A stretch of DNA of 64,000 nucleotides, from contig CM031879.1 of the NCBI GenBank assembly GCA_018697195.1, positions 45,902,048-45,966,047 on the forward strand. Direction: 5' to 3'. Of the stretch, positions 1-13,560 are shown one piece after another; the first letter of the stretch is position 1; every line of letters starts with the position of its first letter. Under the pieces are notes generated by a model that worked only from the letters and a program-made list of their open reading frames with translations, had not been told where the DNA came from and searched no databases. The translations under genes and the position numbers were made by a program. This DNA is from Certhia americana. Lineage: Eukaryota; Chordata; Aves; Passeriformes; Certhiidae.

Positions 1-3000
1 AGAGTTTTTGTACCATACAGGCAATCCTAGAAATTTTCTGCATCTTACACTCGTGTATCATCTCCAGGGCATCTTAATGCCATTTCATGGCCTCCCACTG
101 AAACATTTGCAGGACAGGCTTGAAAGACCCCCTCACAACAAGGCCATCACCAGCAATAGATCAGCTGGAGCTGACCTCAAGGCCCTTGTTCCAACACTGC
201 ACTACCTTACTATTTAATTTTTTTTTTCCTATTGTCCCAGGACCTACCATGGCCTTCCATGACACTATCTGGCACTACCAAGTGCAGATTAGCTCCATCA
301 TCTTTGCAACTACCCTTCAATCAGGGATGAATACCTGCACCTCTTACCCACATCTCAGAGCCAAAAACAGTCCCTCAGGACAGCACAAGGCATGTTGTGT
401 CTGTGTCAGGGCCAGCTCAGTTAGGCACTGCAAGTAATTCCCAGGGCCTATAGATCTTCTCATTTCCAGTGGAGAGTCTCTGAGAAATATCTTCCCATAG
501 AGAGATGCAGAAGAGGCAAAAAAGGGATGAGGATGGATGACACAACTGGAAAAGTCCTCCTGATATTTAACTAAATAAATTACTATTCTCCTGAAGAAAA
601 GTGACGATTAGGACTTCAAAGGTCAGGGGCTGGATAGAGAAGGGGAAGAGGGAATAATTGTTAGGCTACTTTTTCTTCCTGTCAAAGAATGAGGGGATAT
701 TAAAATGAGAATACCAAGGAGCAAGTTTCCAACAAATAACTTCTTCACTCTATGAGCAGTTATGTGATGAAATTCCTTTGGTTTTGGATGCTAAAAATGT
801 GCCTGGGTCCACAAATGCCAAGAATTTGCATGTTAGTAAGAGTATGGAAGAAAAAGCCATCAAGCACTACTAAATGCGAAGACACGCTGTCTTAGAGACT
901 TCATAACTCATGGGATGCTTGGAGAATATTCTGAGGAGACTCTAATTGATCCTCTATCAATTGCTGTTGGATGTAAAATCCTGGACTAAATTTTTTTTTT
1001 GCATATATATATATAAACAAGTTCACACATCATTACCAAAAAATTCTAAAACAACATTTAACGTTACTGGACAACTTTTAAGTCTAATGGGACAATGTAA
1101 CAAAGCTCCTACCACTATCAGTCAAACCAATATACAAGTTCACCCACCTCTTTTTATTTCAACACTGCATCATTAAACAGAAAGAAGGCTTTTGGCTTCC
1201 TGGAGAAAAGGCAGGACATTACCGCTGTCCCACAGCAGCCAAACATGCAGAGCACCTGGGTTTGAGCCCAAGGACTTCAGCCATGGAACATCACTCTGCT
1301 TGCTCTTCACTTCACAGCCAACTGCCCCCAGCTTCAAAGCATCTTTTATGAAAAACAGCAATGCTGTAAAATGGCTAGGACAGAACATGCTCTGAGGCCA
1401 ATCATTTTCTCAACCAAAATTTATACCTTCATCTCCACTCCAAATACAATTATTTTTGTCCTCCCCTGATTTTCTACCCTCTGCTATACATAAAACTCCC
1501 AAACCAATCCACAGGGTTAAAAACTGGTCCTGGGATAGTATCCCATTTGGCCAGGGGAAGAACGAGCATGGAAACCTCATCTCATCACCTTTTCATTTCT
1601 GACCTGATGGGTAGAAAATGCTGGATTGTACTGTTCTGCCACATATCACCTCACACTGTCAGGATGACACTCCTCTGGGACAGCAGATCTGCTCCCAGTT
1701 TCTGACAATACCCAGCCACCTAGACCTGCTCAATATGGGCATGCCTCAATTTCTGCAAGTTTCTAGTGCTTCCTGTGCCAACTCTTTTCCTACTCCCTTG
1801 GGTCAGATGCATAGCCCAGGGAAGACAGTTTGGCTGGGGGCATCCCTGTGTCAGACTAATCTCAGCTGCCACAGGGGCCCTGGGAGTCTGTTAGCAGCCA
1901 GAATAAATTGAGGTGGGTCTGACTCATGCCAAATCCAAAGCTGGCAAGGGGAATATACAGATGCAGAAGTGGTTCAAAGCCAATTGCCTGCTTCAGCACA
2001 CTGACATGTACCAGGTATAGCTCAGTGTATCCAAGGGACAGGATCCAGCACTCACAATTCCCTAATGAGACAAATGACTCCTATGATCCTCCAGCTGCAG
2101 GTGCCTGCCCCATGGAGGATGGGAGCTTGTCCGACAGATCTGTGCATGCTAGCACATTTACATTCACCCCAGGTTTATTACACTAGCTTTCCTAGTCCTA
2201 AGATATATTTTAAGCTAAGCAGCCCTCACCTCAGCACCCAGCTCCAGACAGCCCTGGCAGCAGCCAGGCAGAGATGAGGCAATGCTATACTAAGCAGGGA
2301 ATGAGCACGACACGGTGACACGCTGCTGTCCCCTGCTAACCTCACCACCTTTACACCTTCCTACCCCTCCTCGCCCTGATCCTGATTCGGCAGCAGGTTC
2401 ATTGTGGAGCACAAAGTTGGTCCACGCCAAGCTGGCACAGGCTTCAGAGGAATTAATTTAGACGGGTAAAGTCTGATCCCTTTCAGGGAGTGTGCGAAAG
2501 AAGAGGCAGCGCTCAGCACTTTAGACATCAAGGGAGAGTAAGAGAAAAAAAGATGAGAGAAAGGCTCGCATAGAAAAGGCAGCAGGAAAAATGTCCTAAT
2601 TTGGAGAGACAGGGCTCATTGCCATGGCAACCCAGAATCGCCCCAGAGCAGCCACATACGACTTTATACGTGGTGTTAAACGATTCAACCATTAAGAGAA
2701 AATACTAAGGGGAAAAAAATAATGGGGCTGTGGAAGGGAAAGTATTTGGCAACAAAGAGCTTTCCTCTGGGGGTACTCTGGAAACAGAAGTGAACCTTTT
2801 GAGTCTTAAGTTGTATTTTTTACCCCTTCCTTAGGTGCAGACACATTTTTGTGCATTTGCTTGTTTGGGGAGAATGAGTCACTCCTTATTGCCTGCACTG
2901 CCTTCCCTCCACAGCCTGGTGCTCATCAGTAGTGGGGCCAGATCCTGCCTACTGGGCAGCAGAGAGAGGAAAGGCAACTTGAACCGCTGTTCCTTTCTTT

Positions 3001-5428
3001 AAAGTCCCCTACCAAGACCTCCCAGGATAAGGCAGAAATTGGGAATGCATGGCAAATCACATGGGGACACTGCAGGGTGGCAGGACAGGTCACCAAAGAA
3101 GCAGCAACAGGTTACAGGGTGGCAGTGACCACCAGGAGCTCTAGCCCTTGAGAAAGCACATATAGGATATTTGTAAAAGATCTGGGGTTACTGAGCACAT
3201 CTGGTCATGGTCTAAGTGGCAGAAGCAGCAAGAGTGATATGCTCACTATAGGTCACACAATGCACATACTGCTGGCTAAGAGAGGAAGATGAATCCCTGC
3301 AGTTGTTAATTAATTATCTAATCTCACCCTGAGCCCTTTCTATCTGCTTTAGTCTATGAATTCCTTTGAATATCACATCAAATTTCCTCATCCCACATCC
3401 TCTCCTCCTTCCACCCTCATGCTTGGGATACCCTCCCTCTGCACTGCTGCCTTTTGTCAAAAATCCCTATTCAGGAGATCTTCCCATCTCTTTTCTTACC
3501 CTGGCACAGTTCACTTACATTCTCTCAGTCTTTATGAGACTGCAGGGGCTACACCTCACAGGGTGCTAGTACATGGAGGTGGACCAGTATGAAGAATAGT
3601 AAGACCAGACGAGTGGCAGGGAAAATATTTTTATCTTCTGGAGGTTACCTCCTTGTAACTGAAGGTATTAATCCCAGTGGATGAGCTCCCATAGGACCAT
3701 CCCCTACAGATTCCTAAGTACAAAGCAATAAATTGATCATCAAGGCAAGATCCTCATCACTCATGTCTAACCTACTCATGTCACTTCATTTCCCTATCCA
3801 ATTTATTCATCAAATGCAGCAAAACATTTGGCCAAAAGGATTCCTTGAGAGCAGAGATGGATGCAGCATGCATTCTGCACGAGCACGGTTACACAGAGAG
3901 ACAGCCATGTCTTATACATGCTGTTACCCATTCCTATACTAAACCATTGCTTCTTAGCCACAGAAACATAAACAAGCCAAGCAAGGTAACCCTCTCCCTA
4001 GTATTTTAGGCTAGACTAGACCAGGAGAGGGAAAACTGGAACAACTAAACTCACTCCATTATAACCAAACAAAAAAAAAGCCTTCAATGTATGATTCAAG
4101 ACATTTGTGTATTGTGTAGCAGCAGCACGGCATGAGCTGTTGGCTGGCTACTGGCACTCTGGCAGCACAAAATGCTTCCCCACAGCTTGTACTGTGTATT
4201 ACTGAGTGCTATTATGGGCACACCTCAAGACATAGAGCAACAGACTGCTGGACCAGTACAATGACCAGTGATTGACATTGTCAGACAAAAACATGGTCCT
4301 AAGCACAGTGAGAGACAAACATCACTCACAACCTCTCTTTCTCCTCCCAGTGGTCAGTTTGACAGCATGTTTTTTGCCAGCCTCTGGTGAGAAAGCTGCC
4401 AGCCACAGCTTCCGTTTATAACAATTAAGCAGTTGAAACTTCAAATCCACATGTGCACATAAAATCTTCCAAGGGTGCTCAGACAAGGGCAGAGGGATCA
4501 AACAGAGAGAATGGCTAGGACAAGTCCTGGTGAAGATTAGCCCTGCAGTCTCACAGCAAGACATGGAGACAGCAAAGGTTAATGGTAGTATGGCTCATTG
4601 GGGGAAAATGGACCATGGGCACCAGCACAGCCTGGTGAGGTTTCCAGCCATTCCCTAAATGAAGCTGTTCCACCATCTGCAGGCGAGCACACTTTGGCAT
4701 TAAACATTTTGCATGAAAGCCTATTTAATGGAGCACAAAGTGACTTATTAAATCCAAATTAAAGAACCAATTGACTATCAAAAAAAATTAAATCTCTGGG
4801 TAGATAATGGCTGTGTCGAACATTTGGATGTGCCCCAAAACACATCAAAACTAACCTCAGTTATACAACAAAATAGAAGTAGGCCACATAGGTTTGGGGA
4901 GTTGCTCAGATGACCAAAACTGACAGAAAGATATGGCTGACTGTTTCATCTTCTGTCCAGTTCCACCTTCTCTCCCTCTACTTCAGCATTGCTGTATGTA
5001 TATGCAGACACACACATACTCCAGAACTTCATCACTCCCATTACAGATCATTTCAATGGCCAGACTGCAGCTGCTGAGATTAGTCCAGAGAGCCATGGAG
5101 GACTAACTGTTCAGAGGTACAGCCAAAGTTTGCTGGGCACTTCCCTGCCCTGCATTTCATCATTATACCTTTCAGATCTCACCAACTCTCTCTTTCCCAG
5201 GATTTCAGCCCGTTCAGCATACTCCCTCATTTAGATCAAGGCATCCATCCTCCCTTATTTTCACCACCAGACTGGCTCCTCCTCAGCCCACCCAAGGCAT
5301 CCAGTGATTAGAGTATGCCTTGATCTTCAATGCCCGGTGAGGAACTCAAACCACCACAGTTTGCTGTAGGCTTGCCACAAGGCTAAGAATAAAGCTAGAC
5401 AAAAAGCTCAGCCAGTCAAAAACCAGGG

Positions 5429-5447
5429 AAAAAAAAAAAAAAAAAAA
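5429..5447 (+). repeat. Poly-A run (19)
   Basis: A simple homopolymer, with no retrocopy recognised upstream of it. Confidence 0.95.
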
Positions 5448-5729
5448 GTGGGGCAGAAAACAGATGTCTGCTTGACAGTTATGAAGTAAAAAAGGCACAA
5501 TTCACATTTTAAGTGCAAGTTTTAAGTCTGCGCTGAAAATACAGTTAAAGGCACATGTCTTTCTCTTCCGCAGAGGATAGTAACGGCATAATCCAATTAC
5601 TGCTGCTGTCATCAGGCTAATTTCTTTCCTCAGGAGGTCTGTCGCGGGACAGAAATATTAAACCCTCCAAGCCTTGCGCCATGTTCCCCTTCAAAAGCTC
5701 ACCGATAGGAGCATGCGGCACTGAGCCAA

Positions 5730-6010
5730 GTGTGTGTTCCTGACCGTGCCTGCTTTGCCGCTGCAGCCCAGCGTGAGCCACAGAGCACACACACCTGTGC
5801 ACCCCAAACCCTCCCCAGCCCCAGGGGCAGCACGGCCGTCAGCGCCCGCCCGAGTGGAGTGTGGCTGCCGGGGAGGGTCACAGTGAGTCCCCGTGGGAGC
5901 GCAGGGCAGCGGGGGCAGTGAGCTGCCAGCGCCTTCGGGACACGCTGTGTGTGCACGGCTCCCTTGGGCTGGAATCACAGCTCCCCAGACGCTCCGGCAC
6001 AGGGCTGTGC
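5730..6010. promoter_or_regulatory. Isolated CpG-rich patch in intron 2
   Basis: About 280 bp with roughly 20 CpG and high GC content stand out from AT-rich surroundings. The middle part reads ACGGCCGTCAGCGCCCGCCC. It resembles a small intragenic CpG island. No exon or known transcript is recognisable, and overlapping open frames on both strands are explained by composition. Confidence 0.45.
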
Positions 6011-7060
6011 CCAACCTTCTGTGTGCGTGTTTAGCTGGCTTCCTTTAGGAAACAAGACTCTTGCAAACCTGGGGCGTGTGTGTGTTTGTGCGTAGGTGAG
6101 TCAAGGCTTCCCAGTAAGCCTCGAACCTGCTGGCAATGAGGCAATGCTGGCCAATTTCCACCTGATTTGACAAAGGGTCAGGAGAGATTAAATTCTTACA
6201 GCGCTGTACAAAATACAGCCTGCAACTGCGTGCAGTCTCAAAGCCTTTGTCTGACCCCACAGCAGTGTGCATGATTCACCCACTCACAGTCAAAGGCTCA
6301 CAAGGCAATCAAATGGACTTCATCCTGACCTGGCAGCATGCCTGTGGTGGACAGCCCCTATACACAGATGCCTCGGGCCACCACATTACAGCTCTCTCAT
6401 ATACTGTTCCAGCCAGTGACTATAAAAGGCACAGTGGAAACTGGGAGAAAAACAGTAACAGATCTGGAGAGAATGGTATTTTTGTAGGGAGGAGGTGCAG
6501 ACAGGTCCTGAGAAACTGAAGCTGCTGTAGGTGCCCACACTTATTCAGACTGGTCATCTTCTAGTTGATAAAGGCAGTAGGTGAAGAAATTAGACCCTTT
6601 TCATGCTCCTGGTCTTCACCAGTGGGGGAAGGATGAGTCCAGCTCTTCTGAAATATCTCCACCCAGCTCAAGTTCTCACCTCTGTGGACACTCTGGTATC
6701 TATTATGGACTAAGCTCGCATTACAGCCTTAGTATATGATTCAGTTAAAGAGTCAATTAACTGTGAGATGTGAATCCAGTGAAAACAGGATTCATTCATT
6801 TGGGAGCTGACAAAATTACTTGTTCCATTGCCCTTCCGCTCACTGTCTTCTCAACAAGCTGTTCCAATGTTAGGTCGTAAAATTCACTTTCAAGTGTGTC
6901 AAATAAGGGAAAAAAATAAATAAAAGCCTCTGGAGTGCATTTGCAAAAGCAATAAGGGAGGGACTCTGAGTGTCCATTCAAAGATACAGCATGAAACACT
7001 CAACCCTCAGAAAAAGGAGATGCCCAGCATTTTCTCAAATGTAGGCTGCCTTAGACTGTC

Positions 7061-7100
7061 TGGATGTTGAAAAAAAATGTTGGATGTTGAAAAAAAAACA
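7061..7100 (+). repeat. Tandem duplication of a 20-bp unit
   Basis: TGGATGTTGAAAAAAAATGT is repeated once directly (the second copy ends in AACA). It appears to be a local slippage-type duplication. Confidence 0.85.
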
Positions 7101-8478
7101 GAAAGACCTACATTCACTGTTCACACTTAAAACACTCTAGCCTACTTCTTTGATTGCCGTCGCTTCCTGGGAGGTGGGCAGATCCCATTCAGATACCAGG
7201 TGTCCCGCGCCTTGCAGCTTGGCAGGCAGTGCGCGTGGAAAAGGCGCTCCACTCCACCAGCCTCGATGCCACCTGTTCCCAACCCTCCTGCCGCCCACCC
7301 AGCCCTGCCATGTCGAGGAACAGTCTGAACCTGGCCCACAGCCCGGACCATGAAGGAGCCCAAATGGAGCCAGGCAATTTGCAGACATGGAAAGCAGGCA
7401 CTTCTGAGAGATGTTCTCTCCTTACACCGGTTTCTGACAAATACCCCATTATCCAACGAGAGCCTCTCTCTCCACTTCCCAAGCAACTGTCTCCTCTGTT
7501 AAGAATTCACTGACCCCTCCTTTTTATCTACAGTGCTGTCAGAAAAGAATCTTTTTCATTTCATTTCTCCTGAGCTCACAAGGTGGTTTGTGGGGCTTTT
7601 TTCAACTGTCTCTGGTAGATAACTAAAAGGTATTGGTAACCATCTGCTCAGTGCATGCCCTGAAGGAAAGCATGTACTCTCCTTGCTCAAACTCCTTCCA
7701 TACTGCACCAGAAACAGGACATTCCCTGCTCTTCACAAGTCTTTGTGAACTGGAAGTGATGGAAACACTTCATTTCAATGGCAGGAGTCTCAGCAAGAAG
7801 AAACCATCCCCTTCAGAAGGAAAGATCATTTACTTAAAGAGGCCACCTGCAAGAAAGAATATTTCTGACAATGGTGATTTTATTTCACACTCTGACCCCA
7901 TGCAGGGTGTGTGAACCCTACCTTCTGATCTGGCAGGCTTAAATAGAAGTTAAGAAAACAAAACCATGCCAGATATCTGACCTTTGATAAATGTGAAGAG
8001 CTGGTAAATGCAGCACACCAAATATTGAATCTTCAGCTTGAGTAGGTTTGTGTCGGAGGTAGCCCCTGTCAGCTGGGAGCCATGAGCCATCACTGCACAC
8101 CACTTCCTTGGGGGCAGCTCTGCCCCAACGGAGGTGACACCACACATTGCCCCTGGCCAAGCCCCTGACAGATCCCTTAGCCTCATCCCTTAGCCCAGGG
8201 GGAGTAACCAGCAACATGCAGGGCTGCAACAAATCATTCCCCAGCTTTGCTTCCCCTCACCCACTCATCCATGACGTGGACGCTAGTCTGCATGTTCGGC
8301 TGTGGTGAGAGGATCAGTAGCTTGTCAAGCTGGTGATGTGGAGAACAGTATTAACTGAGTAATTAAATCATTTCTGTAATTACTCTCACACAGCCATAAA
8401 TAATGTAAGCCCACACGTTCTCTCTGGAAGCCACAATAGCAAGAGGAGAGAGAGTGAGGGATGCCAATTAAAAAGAAG

Positions 8479-8479
8479 A

Positions 8480-8507
<28 letters not shown>
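8479..8507 (+). repeat. (TAA)n microsatellite
   Basis: About nine uninterrupted units of the ATA/TAA trinucleotide lie just before an old interspersed repeat whose 5' sequence (CTTAACATTTATACAGC) follows directly. Confidence 0.95.
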
Positions 8508-8511
<4 letters not shown>

Positions 8512-8575
8512 ACATTTATACAGCAGTCTGCATTTTCAAAGCACAGTGCAAACAAGAATTAAGAAATCGGTAGAG
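8508..8575 (+). repeat. Ancient interspersed repeat, copy A
   Basis: ACATTTATACAGCAGTCTGC, then TTTTCAAAGCACAGTGCAAA, belongs to the old amniote element whose general form is ATTTATATAGCRCTTTTCAT, then CAAAGCRCTTTACAAACATTA. Two further copies lie at 20.4 and 59.9 kb. I am unsure of the family name. Confidence 0.55.
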
Positions 8576-8577
8576 TG

Positions 8578-8642
8578 ACAGATAAGAGAAGGTGAGAGGA
8601 AGGGAAGCAAGAGAAGGGAGAAGATAGGAACGGGGATAGGTA
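8578..8642 (+). other. Purine-rich tract after repeat copy A
   Basis: A G/A-rich stretch (GAGAAGGTGAGAGGAAGGGA and similar) of low complexity in intron 2. Confidence 0.65.
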
Positions 8643-11600
8643 CGGAGCAGGATTTGAGACCCAGCGGGGCTGGTGACTTGGTGTAAGCCCAGCCCATCCC
8701 CGTGGCAGGGTCATAGGTTCTTCACTGCACACCTCAGTGCTGCTGAAGCCAGGGAGGCAAGGACACAGCTCTGCCTCTGCAGAAAGCTAGTGAGCCAAAG
8801 CGGGAGAGAGGACAAAGCGCAGCACTGCAGGAGCTCACACATGGAAGAGCTGGCAGCTCCATCATGGAGCTGATCCCCTCCAGCACAGAGGGCTGAGAGT
8901 GACTATGCTGGCCCCAAGCCAGGCAGCTGGTGTAGGCTGTGAGAGCTTTTCCCCCTCCTCGCAGGAGCTCTTCCCCCTGCCCATGAGGCCTGGGGCCCTG
9001 GAACAGGGCATGCTGGTTGAAGGAGTACACAGACAAGCCAGCCCAGGCATGCTTTGGAAGACCCGATGGCTTTGCCCTAGCAGGGAGCACTCATGCCAAT
9101 GTCCCAGTCACCCCACAGAGTCATTTCTGATTTCCTTTGTGGCTCAGGGCAGAATGAGAAGGGAATATTTCTGCCCAGCTGGAGGGAAGCAGCACACTCG
9201 ATGAAAGCATCTCTGCCCAATCCCACTGTCCTGTGCCCTGCCCAGATCTGGTCTTCTCAACTACACAATTTCCACCTGACAGGTTTTCCACTCCCATTTC
9301 ACACTCCTCATCTGATTTGCTCAGCAGATTTGCCACATGCTGTGCTCCCTGGCTCTTGCTCCTGTGGCCTGAAAGGAAGCATAACCTGGGCAGGTTTCTT
9401 TTTCCCTCTCAGTATCTTCCCATCCATCATCCCCTGCTTCCTACCTTTATCCAGTCCCCCTGCCCATCTCCTTGTATCAGGATCTCTTCCATATACTTAC
9501 CCTCTGTACTGGCTCATCAGAATACCCTGCATGCTCCTCCACCTCACCCACATTTCTGCCCAGATTCCCTGCTGCACAGCACATTCCTGGTGGCTGGATC
9601 CCTCCAGGATCCCACAGGAGACCTCCTGCACAGCCTCTGCAGTCCCCAGGGCCAGGTGCGGTTTTGAAGCACAGTTTGCAAGGACAAGTTCTTTGCAAGC
9701 GACGTGGCAAACACCTGAAAAGACTCCAGGCACATCTGCAGTTTCTTACACATATAACAAGACCAAACTTGGAGCAGCCTATGCAGTGGTAGGAAAAACA
9801 CATCTCTGGTTACAAGCCCTTCCCTGCAAGACACCCCTGCTCCAGACCAGTGTCCTTGATCTGAGAACATGTGGTGGTCAGGCAGAACCTTTGGAGGAAA
9901 AGGTGACAGCGCTTGCAATGTAGATAAATCACATATCGTCCTGTGCCACATATTCAGAGAGAGGTGTTTTATTTTCCAAATAAATAGCAAAATAAATCAA
10001 TCAGCTTGAGGCGTACACCTGGCATTGGAAACTTTGCTCAAACAGTCATAGTCTGGCAAAATTACAGGAAAGCCCCAAGAGGATTTTATAATGGGGAATG
10101 CTGACAAAGCTTACAATAGATGGTACTATCAGCCCAGCATAAAATGAGCTTTCCAGCATGATGCAGCCATTCAGCCACCACCTCTAATGGGGGTTAAAGC
10201 TTCTCCTCCTGGAATCCAGATTTTCATCTCAAGCATTGTATTTACTTCAGCTAGAAAAATCCAGTAATTTTTTCCTAGTAATTAGGTCACCTTTGCCTTT
10301 TGTAGAGCTCAAACTTTGCAAAAACATTGTTATGATCTTCTTGTAAAGGGCAAATTGCTGTAGACAGCAGTTGAGCAAGTGTCTTAAAGTCATGTTTTAT
10401 AGCAGAGCTGCAGTGAGGACTAGGGTATCCTAGAATCTGCTGGGTTCTGTTGGCACCTTTTAGATCAACTCTCCTCACTGCATGTACCTGCCTCCTTTAC
10501 TTTTTTGCCTGCTCACCGTTAGACTCTACATCCTTCAGTCCTGTCTTCCCCCTTCCTCTAAAACCTACAGTTATTTTTATTATCAGGAACCTCACAGATA
10601 CACAGCTAAAAGCCAAGCACAGAGAAAAATTGCTTCAACAGAGCATTTAAGGTATTTTTTTTCTCATTCTCAGAACTTACTCTTTTTTTTCCCCATAATT
10701 TTCTCCCCATGATCCTAGGTTCAGAAGGAGTTTTCCTATCTGTCTTTCATCTTCTTTATCCTCTTTCTCCTCTGCTTCATCTATATAACATTCTCCAGCA
10801 CTTAGTTCAGTCCTGTTTGAAAACAGCTGAAGATACATGGTTTCCATATTCTTCCCTAAGAAGTTTGGAGTACTTCCTAACAAGTGTCAGCGTCTGAGCC
10901 TTTTACTTGATACATATATATACATCAATTAATATTATCATTTAATGTAGCATAATACATCATTTAACGTATTTCCCTAACTTTATACTGTCATTTCTAC
11001 TTCTGCATCTGGCAGCTACACTAAGCATTTTTTTCCCTAATCTTAGTCTACCTCTATTCATTGAGTGTATAAATCACACCCTGACTCATTGTTCAGCCAA
11101 TCTACAATACACACATACAGCTATTCCACTTTTTCTTCATATATCAGCTCTTTCAGATCATTAACAGAGTCACAGACTACAATTATGCCTTCTTCTTTAC
11201 ACTGTTTTTTCCAGCCTCTGTATATGTAATTCCCTTAGCTTCCTTCATAATCCATCCCCTCCAAACTTGGCTAATGAGGCAAATAAAAGGCAAAGAGAAT
11301 AAGAGATCCCCTGGAAAGAATTGTTTCTCTCTGTCCTGCGGTTACTGGGGAATGACATGCAGATCTAAAGCAGCAGCATCGGGCAATTTCACACTCTGTG
11401 TTTTCAATTTCATTTTGAGGCCAGTTTAGGGTAGGGACAAATTTGAGTGTAATTAATTTAGATTTTGTGAGACAAGTTACTGCTTGGGGTTGTAATAAAG
11501 GACTGCCTGTCCAGATTGAAGAAACTAATCTCCTTGTCCAGCTGGGGATGGCACAAATTGATTTAAGACCTTTTTGTTGGGTTTTTTGTTTTGAAGAAAG

Positions 11601-12299
11601 ATTATAAATAACTATTAGTCAGAGCTCATCAAGCTTCCAGATTTTCTTCAGGTAAGTGCTTACAGATTTGGAGATGTACGTAAATATCATTAGTGTGAAA
11701 ATCAAGGTTAGATATCTATAAAGAAAGAACTTTTTCACAGATGCCCAGCTCTAAGCTGGGTGGAAATCAACTTTTCCCTCATAGAGATTTCAACAGTTCT
11801 ATTTCCAGGTAGACAGTGGTAACATCACATTTAAGTAATAGTAGTGACAAGGTTAATTCACCTTTTCTTTACCTCAGGTGGGTTGCAGAAGTTGCGTGCA
11901 GAGCTAGGGAAGGAAAGGTCTTCTGTCCCTCAAAAGAAAACATCACTATAACAACAGAAGAAAACTAACACTCTGTACTCCTGAAGGAAAAATCCTATGA
12001 CCCGAAACAAAACAGCTTATAAATAGCTACAGAAGGCTGATGTAAAGGAATCAGACTTCACTTTTGCTTGACATTTGTTGCCTGAGACAACTTCTGCTAA
12101 AGGAAGGCACCCACACCTCTGTGTGGCCATCCTCTCCCTCAGCACTGCTCCTGCCCAAAAGCATCCCAGGACACCTCAGCAGGGCTTGAGTCTCACCAGG
12201 GTACCAGGTTATCTCCTTCCCAATTCTGTGACACCCAAACTCAGGTGACACCTTCAAGCATCAGGTGTCCAAGGCTCAGGGAAAATATGAAGTGTACCC

Positions 12300-13560
12300 A
12301 GTTTAAACTACTAGGAGGGAAAAAGCAATAGGGATATTTCATGGAAAGTTACACTTCCATAAGAATTTTGTTTTCTTTGTTTTTTTTAAAGAGGCTTTCT
12401 TGTTGCTTTTAAGCGATAAAGCAAAAAGAAAGGCATCAACTCCACATTTTTTTCCTATGACTCTTCGAAACAATATCCCAGAAAAAGTGAAGACCTTGAA
12501 ATAAAGTTCCTCCCAAGAAAATTGGACAAGAAGAAAGAATAGGCCTAAAAATAAAAAAATTTAAAAAGCTCTATATTAATAGGATAATTAATAAAAGAAA
12601 TTATACATTTGTTTGAAAAGTCATATTATCATTGGAATAATATTAGTAATAAGAGTATTTGAGTTCTTGTTTAGAGAATAAGAGTTCACATTTAAGGATT
12701 TAATGGCCCTGGAGAGAGGTTAAACCTCTTAAAAGTTCATTTCCGGGTTTCCTAATATCTGAGAGTTTTCAAATGCTACAATTTATTTGTAAAGTAATAA
12801 AAATAGTTCTAGGGAAATTCTCAGGTGTTAAACTTCCAAAAATATGCTGCTATATTCCATTTCTTTACATGAATAAAAGAAAATGTGATTTTGTATGGGT
12901 TGATTAGACACAGATGTAAACATAAATTAGAGACCCACCTGACTTTTTATTACATGTGTGTACAAGGGAAAAACACTGCCATACAATACTGGCTTTTATT
13001 ATATGTCTCTGTGACTTACCTTTTATTCTTCTTCCCCAACCTTTGCAGCAGACTTGTAATTTGAGGATACACGATATTTAGTTTGTTATTTGTGAGCTAC
13101 AGAGAGATTTATTTTGGCAGCAAAAGGAAACAGAGTACCAAAAGCAAAGTGTATTAATCATGTCCTTAATAAAATTATTAAGAGCTTGGAGGGAAACTGC
13201 TAATTTCTTTTTATTTTATTTTTTAAAATCAAACTCATCTTTGCTAATCACTAGATTAGTTTAAGAAACATTTAAACTATTACTATCATCAAATGCAGTT
13301 TCAGAGAAATGAAAACACTTTGTGAAATTACATGAACTGCATATAAATTTGTTTTGGAGGAGAAAAGGGATAGAAATCTTTCAATGTCTGCACATCAAAA
13401 TGTCCTTTTCCCCCCTTCTAAGAAGCATTTTGTTTGGAATTTATTTTACTTCAATTCATATAATCCGTTCAAAGGAAACTTTAACTCTTTCTTTCATTTT
13501 CTTTTTTTTTAAATTGAATTTCCTTCACACAAGGGCTTGAAAAACTTCAGATGCCATCCC
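12300..13560. other. AT-rich intronic block
   Basis: Over 1.2 kb of AT-rich DNA with many short A and T runs (for example ATTAATAGGATAATTAATAA). No repeat family, exon or RNA gene is seen in it. Confidence 0.6.
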
